A DNA stretch of 64,000 nt from Palaemon carinicauda (GCF_036898095.1 NC_090746.1:105813529-105877528); one strand, 5' to 3'; counted from the stretch's first letter, positions 10,926 to 24,380 are shown. A program made the numbers and translations. The notes: generated from the sequence alone by a model not told the origin.

Positions 10926-13685
10926 AACAACATTGAAGAAGCTAGTCAGTGAGCTAATCTAAACTAGGTTAGTGAATCGGTGTGTTATAAGTGTTTCCAT
11001 AGTTTAGGGTAGAATAGTTAAGATGGTGAAGATGGGTAGAATAAGCTAGTTCATTGATTGAAGGTTAACTAGAAAATCCACCTAATAAAGATTGATTGAT
11101 ATGTTAGGAAAGCTGAAATGAGTTTCTGGAGGATCTGTAGGATATATAATGAATATGTAGTATGTTATTTAAATTACAAAATTTATACATGTACTTGATA
11201 AATATGGGAAGTTGTTGTCTCTTTTCTGTTTTTAGAAAAGCTAAAGACCACAATAATTATTTATTTAGCCAGCACTACTCTTGTATACTAAATATTCTAC
11301 TCCTTAAACTGTCACCTTGTGGGTAAAGCTTAATTTTGCTCAGAATTTATACATATTTTATAACCCTTTCTGAACGGAGATACCTTAATGCAGTGAAAGG
11401 GTTTGTGTATCGGCATGATCAGCAAAGCTGTACTAGCCAGGGACACCCATACTAGGTTGGTATGTTGTAAACCATCAGACAAAAGCCTCTCACCATCACC
11501 AATCTGTACTGGCCAGTGTGGTAATGAAAACTAACCAAAGCCCAGACATGCATAAAGACTTGTCTAAGACCTTTGTCTTGCATTAGACCAAAAACAGCTG
11601 TAGTTTTATGAATACATGTATTATATTAAGTGCTGTGTGTGTGTGTGTGTGTGTGTTTGACCAGGTATCCCTTGTGGTGTAAGGTAGAATGTTTTATTCT
11701 GGGACTTATGGTTTATTGATCATGTTTTGAAGAAAATTGAAGGATTAGTTTAGCCAGTGGATTGCCAGAGCTCAGTTATTCAGTCATTGTTGTGAAGTAT
11801 TTCCTTTTCAGGATTTTAGTGGTAATACTTTTCCAATATAAAAGATATGCTTTCTGTTGTAATATTTGCTAATATAAATGTCATGGCCATGTCTAGTTTG
11901 TCATTATTTTCCCAATTTTATACTTATTACATTAGAATATTTTGTATTCTTTTTAGTTTGTTATGCAGAATTTTAGTAGTATAGTATTGATATTGAAGTT
12001 CATGAACAAGACCTATATCTGTATAATTAACATCTTGTATTTATTTTTTCAGAATATAATCAAAAGAGAAGGAAATATTATAGCCTCCTGCACTAAACAG
12101 GAAATTAAATTGCAAATATGCACTAGAATTAGACATTCCGTATGACTTCAGAATGAAGATTGCCAGTGAGTAGTCGGGAATCTCCTATAGAAAAAGTACC
12201 AGGAGGTTTCCGAGGAAGAAAAAATAGATTGATTTTATTAATTTATAATATCAAAAGGAGCACCGACGAATCGTCTCATCTGAAGCAGCCAGGATTATTA
12301 AAATTCTCTCATGAGAATATCATTTGGTACTGCAAATCTTTTGAAATGCTAAATTGACCAGAGTTATTGAGATTTTAGGCAGTTGTGTTACAATGGTCAC
12401 TCCATTTATATCCCTTAGGTTCAAAAGTACAGTAATATAAATTTTTACTACAACAATATTACCAGATTATTTAAAGTTTATCAAAGTGTTTCTATTTTTG
12501 GAAGCCTTGAACTTAATTATTAAAGCTATTTACACTTAGTCTTATAGCAAGTACTTTATTCACTTTTAATTTTTACAAAGTCAGTGCATATAAAGCTAAT
12601 TTTATCCATATTTCTGTTAAAAGTATTCATGATGCTATTTTCACTAGTAAATTCTAAACACCCAAAATCTTACTAGAAAATTGTCCAGATTCACATTTAT
12701 GAGCTTTTTTACGCTATTTAAAATTCATATTACAATTTCCTAATTATTATTTGATATTAAACAGGTACAATTATTTGTTATTTTTCCTGAATTTTTTAGC
12801 AAATACAGTATGAATATATTGAATGATAATAGATTGCTGTTACATACATAAAATAACATATAGGAATATATTGAATGATATCAGATTCCTTTAACCTCAT
12901 GAAATAGTCTGAATTATTATAGGTAATGTTAAATAAATTGGATTTCTATGTATTATAGTAAATTTATGGAAAAATTATGAAATTTAGTATTGAATAGCAG
13001 AGATCAACAAATGTTAATGATAAAGGATTTTATTGGAAATTTGCTACTAATGTTTTTAATTTTCAGTAATTAGCTGTTAAATCGAATGTTAATTTCCTCT
13101 GGACCTCTTTACCATCTATATCATATCATTTTTAAAATTGAGTAAAGTACTGTATGAGTGACTGAAGGGAAATTGATATCAATAATCTTTTTAGCAATTA
13201 ATTTAAATTAATTCTATCAGTATATTTAAGTACATTAATTCCATGTGAATATAACCTCCAACTAATTATTTTAACTCTGAATATCATTTCAAAGATATTC
13301 ATCTTTGTCTATGTATACCATTTCAACTCTTTTGAGGCTCGTCTCATTATTAGCAACTGCCATAGAATTTTCTTTTACACAACAAGAATTCTATAGTAGG
13401 CCTATGTTCTCTTAAAATTGAATAGCAGATATGCCTAAGATATTAGCTATTAGACAAAAAAAAAAAGTCTTGTCCTCTAATTAGCCTCATATTGCCAATG
13501 CTGTTCACATACTTTTTTCTTGTTGGTGCCAGGGAGAGTAGCTCATCATATTCTAACAATCAACATGTGTTCAAGTATTTGTAATATATATATGTATACA
13601 AGAGAAGTAAAAAAGAATACGAATTGATGTTTTGGTTATGAGATTCTAAAACCATCATATTTCCATCCATTTTATCATAATGACC
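10926..13685. other. AT-rich DNA without a supported gene
   Basis: It holds a short (TG)n tract at 11634-11656. Frames of 60-65 codons at 11963-12357 have no recognisable content and sit in very AT-rich DNA, so I do not call them. Confidence 0.5.
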
Positions 13686-13689
13686 AATT

Positions 13690-14715
13690 CTACTTAACTC
13701 CTCCTTCCTCACCGTTATCCCTACATCAAGTTGCCGGTGGTCTGATGCACCCACTGCTATGCCTTCTATCAAAGGCATCCTCTCCCACCAAACCTCATCC
13801 CCATATCCTTCACCTTATCTCAATATCTAATTCTCTGCCTCCCTCTCGATCTTCTCCCCCTAGCAGGTTCCTCCTAAGCCCTCCTCACTCCCTCCCCACC
13901 ATCCACCCTCAACTCGTGCCCACACCATAGTCATGACACTCTTTATCACCTGCTATTCTTATTATTTCATCATTTTCCAATATTTCACGTGATGATATTT
14001 CCATTATCCATCTCAGCATTTTCATCTCTGTTCTCTCAAGGTTTGCTTCCTCTTTTTGTCATAGACCCCACGTTTCCAATCCATACATCAACACTGGTTT
14101 TATTACTATGCTATAGATCTTGTCTTTTAGTTCGATAGGCATTATCTTGTCACACAACACTCCCGCTACCTCCCTTCACGTTTTCCAAGTTTCTCTCATC
14201 CTATTCTATACTTCATCGTCACATCCTTCCTGACTTATAGTAGATCCCAAGTATCCAAATTGTTCCACCTGTTTTTAGCCCAGCTTCTACTTTTCATGTA
14301 TAGCTATCCTATCCCTACCTTCCTTACTGCTCACCATAGCTTCAGTCTTATCCTCATAATACTCTCAAGCTGCCCCTTTCCAAATTCTCTTGCCACTCTA
14401 CAACCCTTCTCTGTAAATCTTCCTAATTTTCAGCAGTAATCACCAAATCGTCTGTATATAATAACTTCTACAACTCTTCGTTTCTGATCTCTTCTTTTAA
14501 CCCATCCATTGGCTTAATGCTGACCCGTGGTGTAGTCAAACACTAACTTCGAAGGTTTCTGTTTCCCCAACAGCTGTTATTACTTGTCCTTGTTCTTTTG
14601 TACATCTCGACCCTTCTAACCAACTTTGGGACTTCCCTCTTCCTCAAGCACCAAAACAACACTTCTCTTGGTGTTCTACCATAAGCTTTCTCTAAATCTA
14701 CAAAAGTGCTTAGGA
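13690..14715 (-). pseudogene. Fossil non-LTR reverse transcriptase, RTE-like
   Basis: Read on the minus strand through many frameshifts, this gives the ordered signature of a non-LTR RT: FVDLEKAYGRTPREVLFWCL (motif A region, about 14645-14710), YTDDLVITAEN (catalytic box with Thr for the usual Ala, about 14430-14465), KTEAMVSS, QVEQFGYLGSTISQEGCDDE (about 14220-14280), VAGVLCDKIMPIELKDKIYS and VIKPVLMYGLETW (about 14060-14170). The last part includes MPLIEGIAVGASDHRQ near 13735-13778. The order and wording match RTE/L1-type elements closely; the exact clade is my estimate. The 5' endonuclease part is absent. It is an old, dead insertion. Confidence 0.75.
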
Positions 14716-15107
14716 GTTTCTAGCTTCTCTCTACGAAAGTCATGAATAGAATAAGTTTGAATGTTTCTGAAATGCATCACTGTATTTAAGGCCTTAAATA
14801 GTGTTGCTAAGCATTAGAAAGGGTTAACTACTGCATTATTGCTCAGATGTTACTTTTCACTTGGTAAGGTTAGAAGAGACTTTAGCTATGGTACACTGCT
14901 CTTCGTGGAGAACAACATTAGCCTCTGTAACATGGTCTTCCACTGTCTTGGGTTAGTGTTCTCTTGCTTAAGGGTACATTCAGGCACACTACAGTATTGT
15001 GTTTTCTTACTTCATTTCCTCACTTTGCTATTTTCCCTGATGGCACCATTGGCCTTATAGCATCCTGTTTTTCCAACTAAAGTTATAACTTAGCTAATGA
15101 TGAAAAA

Positions 15108-15110
<3 letters not shown>
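14716..15110. other. No gene seen
   Basis: This spacer lies between the fossil RT and the (CT)n tract. The 73-codon frame at 14839-15060 has no recognisable content. Confidence 0.5.

Positions 15111-15182
<72 letters not shown>
15111..15182. repeat. (TC)n microsatellite, about 72 bp
   Basis: An uninterrupted TC dinucleotide tract. Confidence 0.98.
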
Positions 15183-15186
<4 letters not shown>

Positions 15187-16279
15187 GTTTGTATTAAGGT
15201 TATATCCACAATAGAAAGAATAGATGCGTTTCAAAATAACTTAAGAATGTTTTGAAACTATTTTCCCTCAGGTGTTTGTAAGCTTAATCTCAAAACTTTA
15301 TATCAATTTTTGAGTAATATTTGCTTGATTAATAATTTTCCCAAAATATATTAATTTTCTTGTTTGCAGCAGATGATTGTATTTTTTTAGTACATGTAGT
15401 GAACTGGAATTTGTTTCAAAACTTTAGTGACAAAATTGATATTCAAGGGATAAAAGCTCGTCTACTGGTTTTAAGCTTTGCATATTCTTTATACAAAAGA
15501 TGTTATTAATTGCCTCGTACTCTAGTCTAGGATATAGTAAATAAGTTGTAGTTTGTTAGATTTACGAATTCAATTTATATTAAATGTTGTGATGATAGGA
15601 ATAGTAATCTGATTTGAGTTATGGTAGTTGTAATTGAAGGAAACTATCAGTGAAGTAGTTTTAAATCAACATTCAAGGAATATTTCTTAAAATAGATGTT
15701 CTAAAAGTGGCTTTAATGTGAAACTTCCAAGATTATTCATGAAATGCTTAAAGATTTAGTTGTACTTGATGAAAAGGTTAAGATTGATATTTTGTAGAGA
15801 GAATGTTCAGACATATCTGGCTCTTGATACTTAAGCTGAACTGAAAGGGGTTTAGGAATTGCAACGAAGGCACTGTTTTGTAGGAACAGAAATAATTACG
15901 ACATGATCAATTACTTTGGAATATGAGAGGAATAATTACCTATAGGGAAGATAAAGAAATCAATGGGTTTAAAGCAATTTAATGAATGATTGCGCTATTC
16001 TATTAATCATTGCATTTTTAAGGAGCATTTTAAAGGTTAGTACTTTTAAAATAACATTTACAGATTTAGGGAGTAATGTTGTGGTTGAAATTTTTATAAT
16101 GGAATGTATATTTAGATTATATCATTTAAACCTTATCCAAAGGAGTTTTATAGGTAAAATTGCTTTGCAAGTCAGAAAATAACTTCTTATAAATAGGATG
16201 CAAATAGAAAATGGCAATTAAGCTGATGTTAAATGCTTGAAACCAGTTGCTTTCTTTGTACAACAAAGTACTATGTTTT
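15183..16279. other. No gene seen
   Basis: AT-rich sequence with no supported feature. Confidence 0.5.
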
Positions 16280-17880
16280 GTTATTTACTATTTTATCAGG
16301 TACAAATATTAATCATTAAAACTTAACTGAGATGTTTATAACTCATAACTGTACATTGTTAGAATGATTATTTCAAATATTTTGTTGTAAATCATAGGAT
16401 CTACTTGTTAAGTTCTATTGCTTAAGAATAATTGGTATACTCAAAAATATTTAAAGTACAGGAGGCAGAGTTCTTGATGATAATTTATGGCCAAGAAATT
16501 ACATCCCTCTGCCATTAGTATACCTACGTATATTGGATAAGTAAGGGTAGATAGCCCAACATTTTGGCGTCAGTAATATGGGAATTACTGAATACTTTAT
16601 GCCTATCCTAGGATCATTATATTCAGGAAACTGGAAAGGTTTATTCATGATGTTGTGTAAAAGATATTTGGATATTTAATTAGAATTAACTTCCTCGTTC
16701 ATAACAGAAATGAGATGTCATAAGTTGAGCAATTATGGAGTTTAGCCAGGTGGTGTGTGCTTTATTAATTCTCAATATCCCCCATCATTAATGGTAAAGC
16801 ATAAGATTTTGCTTATTTTCAAAAGTAAAAAGATAGGTAAGACCAATCATATACAATAGAGCTTGACTCTCCAAGAAATACCTCATTTGACCTATAGAGG
16901 CAAGCAAAGTGTCTGTCGTTGCCTTTGGTATCAATATTACTATGAATGTGAACTTGTACAAATGGAACTAGGTTTATTTGGAAATAGTCTACTGAACAAA
17001 GGTTCAGAGACTCGTGACTTATATTTCTATCTTTGTTTTGAGAAACGCACAAAATCTGCTTCACTCATAAGAAGTGTTGAAGCCTAAGAAAATGTTCATT
17101 TCCCAAAGCTGAGATAAAAATATAGTAGTCGTCTTATGATTCTCTGAACAATTTTTGTTCAGTAGACTATTTCCAAAAAATCCTAATTTGATTTGCATAG
17201 GCTCACCTTTTGAGTAATATCAATACTAAAGGCACTGTCTTTCAGACTTTTGCTTGCCTCTATTGGGCAAATAGAATAGTTTGCTCAGCAGAAATTTTCC
17301 AGAGTCGAGCTCTCTCGTACAAGAAAATAAGAAAAATATTAGGCCTTACCATTAATGAAAGGGGAAATTCAGAATAGATTGATGTCCACACCACCTTGCT
17401 GAATTAAACTATTACTCAACTTAAGATGCCTTATTTCTGGTGTGCTGAATTAAACTATTACTCAACTTAAGATGCCTTATTTCTGGTGTGAGTGAAGTTA
17501 ATTCTAATTAGTCATCAACTGCCCATTTCACAATATCCTTAGTAAACATTTTCCTGCTTTCTGACCAAATGAATCTAGGATATGATTAAAGTAGTCAGTG
17601 ATGCACATATTACTTCCGTCAAAATGTTGGCCTACCTACTTTTACTTATTCAATATATGTAGTTATACTATTAGCAGAGGTATGTCACTTTTTGCCATAA
17701 ATTATCATTAAAAACTCTTACTTCTTGTATTTTAAACAGTTTCGTGTATGCCAATTATTTTTTTTATGAAACAGAACTTATAAAGTATCTCTTATTATTA
17801 ACAAATTAATTTCCTTTATGTAACATATCTTCTAATTGATCATTATATTTTTTAGTATACCATGTAAAGATAATAATAAC
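16280..17880. repeat. Very long imperfect inverted repeat (hairpin)
   Basis: Two arms of roughly 600-800 bp mirror each other about an axis near 17069, with a loop of only about 9 bases (gcttcac ... gtgttgaagc). Matching blocks stay in register along the arms: ggaaatagtctactgaaca (16979-16997) with its complement near 17160-17180; attaatggtaa near 16786 and 17350; taattagaattaac near 16679 and 17495; acattttgg near 16560 and 17620; gatgataatttatgg near 16476 and 17705; taattgg near 16429 and 17750. By eye the arms differ at roughly a quarter of positions, with small indels. No ORF or transposase is present. It could be a foldback element, an inverted duplication, or a hairpin-RNA locus if transcribed. 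Confidence 0.8.
17399..17488 (+). repeat. 45-bp tandem duplication in the right arm of the hairpin
   Basis: Copies 17399-17443 and 17444-17488 are identical (gctgaattaaactattactc and on). The left arm has a single equivalent, so the duplication arose after the arms formed. Confidence 0.95.
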
Positions 17881-17899
17881 TTTGCAATAACTTTGTAAT

Positions 17900-20800
17900 A
17901 TCGGAGGAATTCAAAAATAAAATTCATATAAAGTATTCTCATTCTTTAATTTAGTTTACCCTGGTAACAAAAAGAAAACGAAAAAAAAATTAGCATCGAA
18001 AATCCAATGAAGGAGTATTCTCCTTATATTAAACCTCATATGACCGAGTATTCTCCCTAAGCGGCCCCCTACCTCTTCAAGCACCAGCAAAATGCCTTAT
18101 TCCCCCCGAAAAAGAGCTAAAAGGTTCATGAAATAGTCCTCTCTCCTAACCAGTCACTTGTCCATTTGGACTGTAGTCGACTCCCCATATACAGTTTGTT
18201 CACTCCTCCACTGGTGGGATGAAAGCAGCAGTGCCAGTGTTTCATGAATATAAAGTACATAGTTAAGATGGCCGAACTGTCTCCTATTTCATCTTGGACT
18301 AAAGTCACTTCTTGATCCAGCTGACTGTCAAGTAGGTTTCATCTTGAATAAAGTCATGATAATAATGGCCTTACTTGCATTAGTTAATATTTCTCAAAAG
18401 CCTCTGAATTTCATTCAATCTTGAAGCTATTAGATATAAATTGTAGGTAGAAAAGTATACCTAGATGTGTAACTAAGGCTTCCAATTAACACTGTCTGAA
18501 GAAAAACTTGGAAATTTTTTAAGACTTTTTATTGTAGAAGATCAAATGCCAAACATGAGACAGGTTTCAGTGTAATCAGTTTTTTTTTTTCTTTACATTT
18601 GAAATACAAACACTATGAAGTCAATGACATATATGCATCAGATTCATAAGACCCCATTTTCTGAAAGCTTTAAATGCCCTAGATTCAAAGAAAATTTAAC
18701 GTTCGTCATACACAAAGCTCACAATCCGACCAAGAAAGACTTAGAAGAGTCACCCTTGAACCATTATGGTGTGTGACTGACAAAACGTCTGGTTTTCTTT
18801 ATTTTCTGGTCAGTATCCGTTTTCTTTTTATGAACAACTGCTTGGTGCATTTGAAGCTCAGCATTTGGGTTTAAATTTTTTATGATCGTGTAAGTAAGTA
18901 GTGCTTTCTCTAATAGAAAGATAAAATTATTAATAAGGAAAAGGAAAGCCCACCAAGGCCAACCCCTGTCCCACCTAGTAACCAGAAACTTAATGCAAAG
19001 TTAGCTTTTTCAGGAAGCAATGTTACTAGGCCCTTGAATGCTTTCCTTTTCCCTCTTTTTTTTTTTTTTGATAATTTTACAACAATGATATCAGGATTGT
19101 AATTTAAAGACTTCAGTAATAGTTTAGAGCTCTCCTGAAGTTAATGGTAAAACATTTATGTAACAATTCACTTCTTTATAAAGCAGATTCCAGCGATTAC
19201 AGCTACATTAATTCTATAATGACATGAAATTATACACTTGGACATGAACAAATAAGGATAATTCTAGAATGGAAAGCAAATAAAAATCTTAAAGAAGCAA
19301 AAGAGTCATTTTAAGGTCTTTGTGCAATTTCAGAACGATCCATTACTACAGACACCTGAAGCTCACTGAAAAGCAGACAAGATTCACAAATGCCAAGGTG
19401 CCTCCCTGCCCCGTCCCATTTAATGCACATGATTGAGTCAGGTAAAAGAGAAGAAGACGTGCAAGGCTACTGCCCCGACCATCCTTGCTACTCCTCCCAG
19501 CAGACAGTCAGATCGGACCGAAGTACGCATTCACCTTACACATGGACACCTGAATCACTTTAGCTGTGTAATAAAGTTTTCAAATGCAAACCCTAGAAAG
19601 CGAGTTTAACCTGAAACACTTCTCGAAGTTAATGAAACTATTAAAACAACTTATGAAAATGGTTTGCTTTATACGTGCAGATGGCAGTTTTAAGAAACAT
19701 ACTCCAATTCAATATTTACCTACAGTTTGAGGTGGATTAAGTTTTAATCCACAGTTGACATAAGTCCTAATGAAAAAAAATTAGGCCTAAAACCAATACC
19801 CACAAAATATGCAATATGAGAAGGCTATGTCTTATACACCTATAAAATGAAAAAAAGTTAACCCTACTTCTTACTATCCTTAGCTTTTGATCCTTCCATA
19901 TACTATCTTCAGCTTATAATACCTTACTATTATATACTATCCTCAGCTTATAAGCCATTAATATACTATCATTATCTTATAATTATTCATAATACACTCA
20001 TCTTATAATCTCTTACTATACTATCACGAGCTTGTATTTCCTGACTAATGTATCCTCAACCAATAATCAAAGGAGACGATTCTTTATTCATTATGTATTT
20101 TACGCAGGTCCTGAGTAATTTAATATATCACAACAATTTACGGTCAAAATAGTTATGATCAAGCTAATTTTAGTAATCAAAATAATTTGATACTTTCTGG
20201 ACTTTAGTCCCTCAGTAGACTAGATTAACCCAACCTGAAATGAAGTTTCAAATTTCTTTATAAAGTTGCCAAAATGAGCTCAGACATAAGTGAGACAGAC
20301 GGAGATAATGTTCGCCGAGTATAACAGTCTCTTCTGAAAACGGACACAAGATGAACAGATATTAAATGAAAGATAATATTTTAGTATCATTTGGAACAAG
20401 TGGGTCTCTGAGCTCCCAAGTACTTTACAGTGTAAGACCGCTGAAAAAAAGAAGATTACCAACGAAAGCAAATATATCTTTACATTATTAAATATTTAAT
20501 TATCTATAATACCCAGTAGTTCACAAACATTATGACATTTAACAATGTTAAATTCATTACGTACTTTTATTTAGAATACCTATGAAAATAGAATCTTTTT
20601 CATAATAAAGAAACACAGGACCAAGAATTATACTTTCTATCCACGAGGATTAGTGTTAGGAAAATATATAATAATAAAGAGCGAAGCATCAAACTCAAAT
20701 CTCTGGACGAAAATATAAATTATAATCTATTATTTTTTCGGTGACTAAGATGACTGAAGTTTTCTCCTTAGATAGTTCAGCAAATCACATTATTAATAAC

Positions 20801-21755
20801 TCAAAACTAATATCGAGAAAATAATATGCTCTTCAATAATAAATGTGTAAATTCATATAAAAATTTAAAACTTTTAGTTAAATACATAGCTATCTCAAAA
20901 AATCTATAATATTTAGGTAATTACTAAATTTTGGAGCGATTTTTTTACTCAATACATTTTTTACATTGTAAGCAAAGTATTTACTACATGTTCTGCTTAT
21001 TCAAGCTGAGGATTCTACTCTCTTGAAAATTTTTTTTTTTTTTTTTTTAAACTGACTAACTGAGTGCTGTACTTGCTAAATGAATAGAGGATATTTACAC
21101 CTTTTCACTTAGTTTAGTACAATTTCTCCATAAGCTAAGACACGTAAATTACAATCCAAAACTCACCCTAATTCTAATTGAAAGACCTTCTATCTTAATT
21201 CGTACACATCTACATAAAGATAGCTGTAACTAAAATCCTTTCAGTCTAACTTTAAGAAAACACTGACCCCCCCAATTTTAAAATGACTTCCCTTACCCAC
21301 CTTGCGACATGATCTATTAAAAGAAAATAGGCAAATAAACTACCTAAGTTCTCCATAAGAATCTCACATCATTCACTCAATACTAGCAGAGCAATTCCTC
21401 ATTCCTTGCAGTGGAAATCTTAACAATATCTCGGCATAAAGTCTCAATAATCCATATCTGCAATTTATTATCACAAGTAAATCAGATATTAATATTAGGG
21501 ATCTAAATTTACACGATTTTAATCCTTTTGCTAAACCGATGTGTGATGTATAACCAACTGAGACAGTAAGGGTGACTTAAAACCGATTTGCTTTGCTACC
21601 AACAGAAAAAAAATTGACGTGGAATTCTGTGATTCGAATTTTTATGAGGAAGACTGGATTTAATTTAAGGATATAACCAAGCTCTTGAGCCTGTGAGGTC
21701 ATTTAGTTCCCAAGTGCAACCCGGGGAAGACTACTGGTACATTTTGAAGTGAAAG
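17900..21755. other. AT-rich DNA without a supported gene
   Basis: It is very AT-rich, with homopolymer runs (for example poly-T near 21029-21049). Frames of about 60 codons at 18126-18308 and 20280-20471 carry no recognisable content. I see no repeat structure beyond short A/T runs. Confidence 0.5.
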
Positions 21756-21779
21756 TTATAAGAGATTGGAGTGCAAGAA

Positions 21780-24380
21780 GGAAGAATGAAGGCAGGAGTG
21801 GAGGAGGTACCTTTCAAAGGAGGAGGTAAAGTTGAAGGCAGTAAAGGAAGAGGTAAAGTTTAAGGCATGAAAGGAGGAGGTAAAGTTGAAGGCAGGAAAG
21901 GAGGAGTGAAAGTTGAAGGCAGGAAAGGAGCAGTGAAAGTTGAAGGCAGGAAAGGAAGAGGTAAAGTTAAAGGCGGGAAAGGAAGAGGTGAAGTTAAAGG
22001 CAGGAAAGGAAGAGGTGAAGTTAAAGGCAGGAAAAGAAGAGGTGAAGTTAAAGGCAGGAAAGGAAGAGGTAAAGTTAAAGGCAGGAAAGGAAGAGGTAAA
22101 GTTAAAGGCAGAAAAAGAGGAGGTACCCATCAAAGGGGGAGGTACCCATCAAAGGAGGAGGTAAGTTGAAGGCAGGAAAGGAGAAGGTAAAGTTAAAGGC
22201 AGGAAAGGAGGTGGTAAAGTTGAAGGCAGGAAAGGAGGAGGTAAAGTTTAAGGCATGAAAGGAGGAGGTAAAGTTGAAGGCAGGAAAGGAGAAGGTAGAG
22301 CTGAAGGCAGGAAAGGAGAAGTTAAAGTTGAAGGCAGGAAAGGAGAAGGTAAAGTTAAAGGCAGGAAAGGAGAAGGTAAAGTTAAAGGCAGGAAAAGAGG
22401 AAGTAAAGTTGAAGGCCGGAAAGGAGGAGGTAAAGTTGAAGGCAGGAAAGGAGGAGATAAAGTTGAAGGCATGAAAGGAGGAGATAAAGTTGAAGGTAGG
22501 AAAGGAGGAGTTAAGTTGAAGGCAGGAAAGGAAAAGGTAAAGTTAAAAGCAAGAGAGGAGGAGATAAAGTTGAAGGCATGAAAGGAGGAGGTAAAGTTGA
22601 AGGCATGAAAGGAGGAGGTGAAGTTAAAAGCAAGAAAGGAGGAGGTAAAGTTAAAGGCAGGAAAGGAGGAGGTAAAGTTAAAGGCAGGAAAGGAGAAGGT
22701 AAAGTTAAAGGCAGGAAAGGAGAAGGTAAAGTTAAAAGCAGGAAAAGAGGCAAAGTTGAAGTCAGGAAAGAAGGAGGAGGTAAAGTTAAAGGCAGGAAAG
22801 AAGGAGGAGGTAAAGTTAAAGGCAGGAAAGGAGGAGATAAAGTTAAAGGCAGGAAAGGAGAAGTTAAAGTTGAAGGCAGGAAAGGAGAAGGTAAAGTTAA
22901 AGGCAGGAAAAGAGGAAGTAAAGTTGAAGGCAGGGAAGGAGGAGGTAAAGTTAAAGGCAGGAAAAGAGGAAGTAAAGTTGAAGGGAGGGAAGGAGGAGGT
23001 AAAGTTGAAGGCAGGAAAGGAGGAGGTAAAGTTGAAAGGAGGAGGTAAAGTTGAAGACAGGAAAGGAGGAAATAAAGTTAAGGCAGGAAAGGAGGAGATA
23101 AAGTTAAGGCAGGAAAGGAGGAGATAAAGTTAAGGCAGGAAAGGAGGAGATAAAGTTGCAGACAGGAAAGGAGGAGATAAAGTTAAAGGCAGGAAAGGAG
23201 AAAGTAAAGTTAAAAGCAAGAGAGGAGGTAAAGTTGAAGGCATGAAAGGAGGAGGTAATGTTGAAGACATGAAAGGATGAGGTATAGTTAAAGGAATGAA
23301 AGGAGGAGGTATAGTTAAAGGCATGAAAAGAGGAGGTAAAGTTAAAGGCAGGAAAGGAGAAGGTATAGTTAAAAGCAGGAAAGGAGGAAGTAAAGTTGAA
23401 GGCAGGAAAGGAGGTAAAGTTAAAGGCAGGAAAGGAGAAGGTAAAGTTAAAAGCAGGAAAGGAGGAGGCAAAGTTGAAGGCAGGAAAGAAGGAGGAGGTA
23501 AAGTTAAAGGCAGGAAAGGAGGAGGTAAAGTTGAAGGCAGGAAAGGAGGTAAAGTTAAAGGCAGGAAAGGAGAAGGTAAAGTTAAAAGCAGGAAAGGAGG
23601 AGGCAAAGTTGAAGGCAGGAAAGAAGGAGGAGGTAAAGTTAAAGGCAGGAAAGAAGGAGGAGGTAAAGTTAAAGGCAGGAAAGAAGGAGGAAGTAAAGTT
23701 AAAGGCAGGAAAGGAGGAGATAAAGTTAAAGGCAGGAAAGGAGAAGGTAAAGTTGAAGGCAGGAAAGGAGGTGGTAAAGCTAAAGGCATGAAAAGAGGAG
23801 GTAAAGTTAAAGGCATGAAAGTAGGAGGTAAAGTTAAAGACATGAAAGGATGAGGTATAGTTAAAGGAATGAAAGGAGGAGGTATAGTTAAAGGCATGAA
23901 AAGAGGAGGTAAAGTTAAAGGCAGGAAAGGAGAAGGTATAGTTAAAAGCAGGAAAGGAGGAAGTAAAGTTGAAGGCAGGAATGGAGAAGGCAAAGTTAAA
24001 AGCAGGAAAGGAGGAGGTAAAGTTGAAGACAGGAAAGGAGGAGGTAAAGTTGAAGACAGGAAAGGAGGAGGTAAAGTTGAAAGTAGGAAAGGAGGAGTTA
24101 AATTTGGAAGTAAGAAAGGAGGGGGTAAAGTTGAAGGTAGAAAAGGAGGTGGTAAAGTTGAAGGAAGAAAAGGAGGTGGTAAAGTTGAAGGCAGAAAAGG
24201 AGGAGGTAAAGTTGAAGGCAGGAAAGGGGGAAGTAAAGTTGAAAATAGGAAAGGAGGTGGTAAAGTTAAAGGCAAAAAAAAGAGATAAAATTGAAGGCTG
24301 GAGAAGAGGAGGTTAAGTTGAAGGGAGGAAAGGCGGATGTAACGTTAAAAGATGGAAAGGAAGAGGTAAAGTTGAAAGCA
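21780..24380 (+). repeat. 2.6-kb polypurine minisatellite, 27-bp unit
   Basis: The unit is roughly aaaggaggaggtaaagttgaaggcagg (27 bp, shown in part as ggaggaggtaaagttgaagg), with 21-, 24- and 30-bp variants. The plus strand is almost entirely purine plus a GTT/GTAAAG core. Higher-order structure is visible: a block starting at 23275 recurs at 23848 (offset 573 bp), and a block near 23400 recurs about 132 bp later. Because most units are multiples of three and lack stops, long frames are open on both strands (KGGGKVEGR on plus, LPPPFLPST on minus). These are by-products of the repeat, not genes. Confidence 0.95.

Noticed and set aside
11963..12357. Two adjacent short ORFs (60 and 65 codons) as possible exons
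   Set aside because: Very AT-rich sequence with no recognisable protein content. A tttttcag before 12052 looks like a splice acceptor, but no partner donor or homologous exon is visible.
13745..13930. Plus-strand Pro/Ser-rich ORF
   Set aside because: It is antisense to the C-terminal end of the fossil non-LTR reverse transcriptase read on the minus strand.
16819..17087. Two opposing ORFs of 74 and 81 codons at the hairpin centre
   Set aside because: They are short, have no known content, are interrupted in the other arm, and are explained by chance in the inverted repeat.
23130..24275. 381-codon minus-strand ORF of LPPPFLPST repeats, with matching plus-strand KGGGKVEGR ORFs
   Set aside because: It is a by-product of a 27-bp minisatellite: several frames on both strands are open over the same array, and no non-repetitive protein sequence adjoins.
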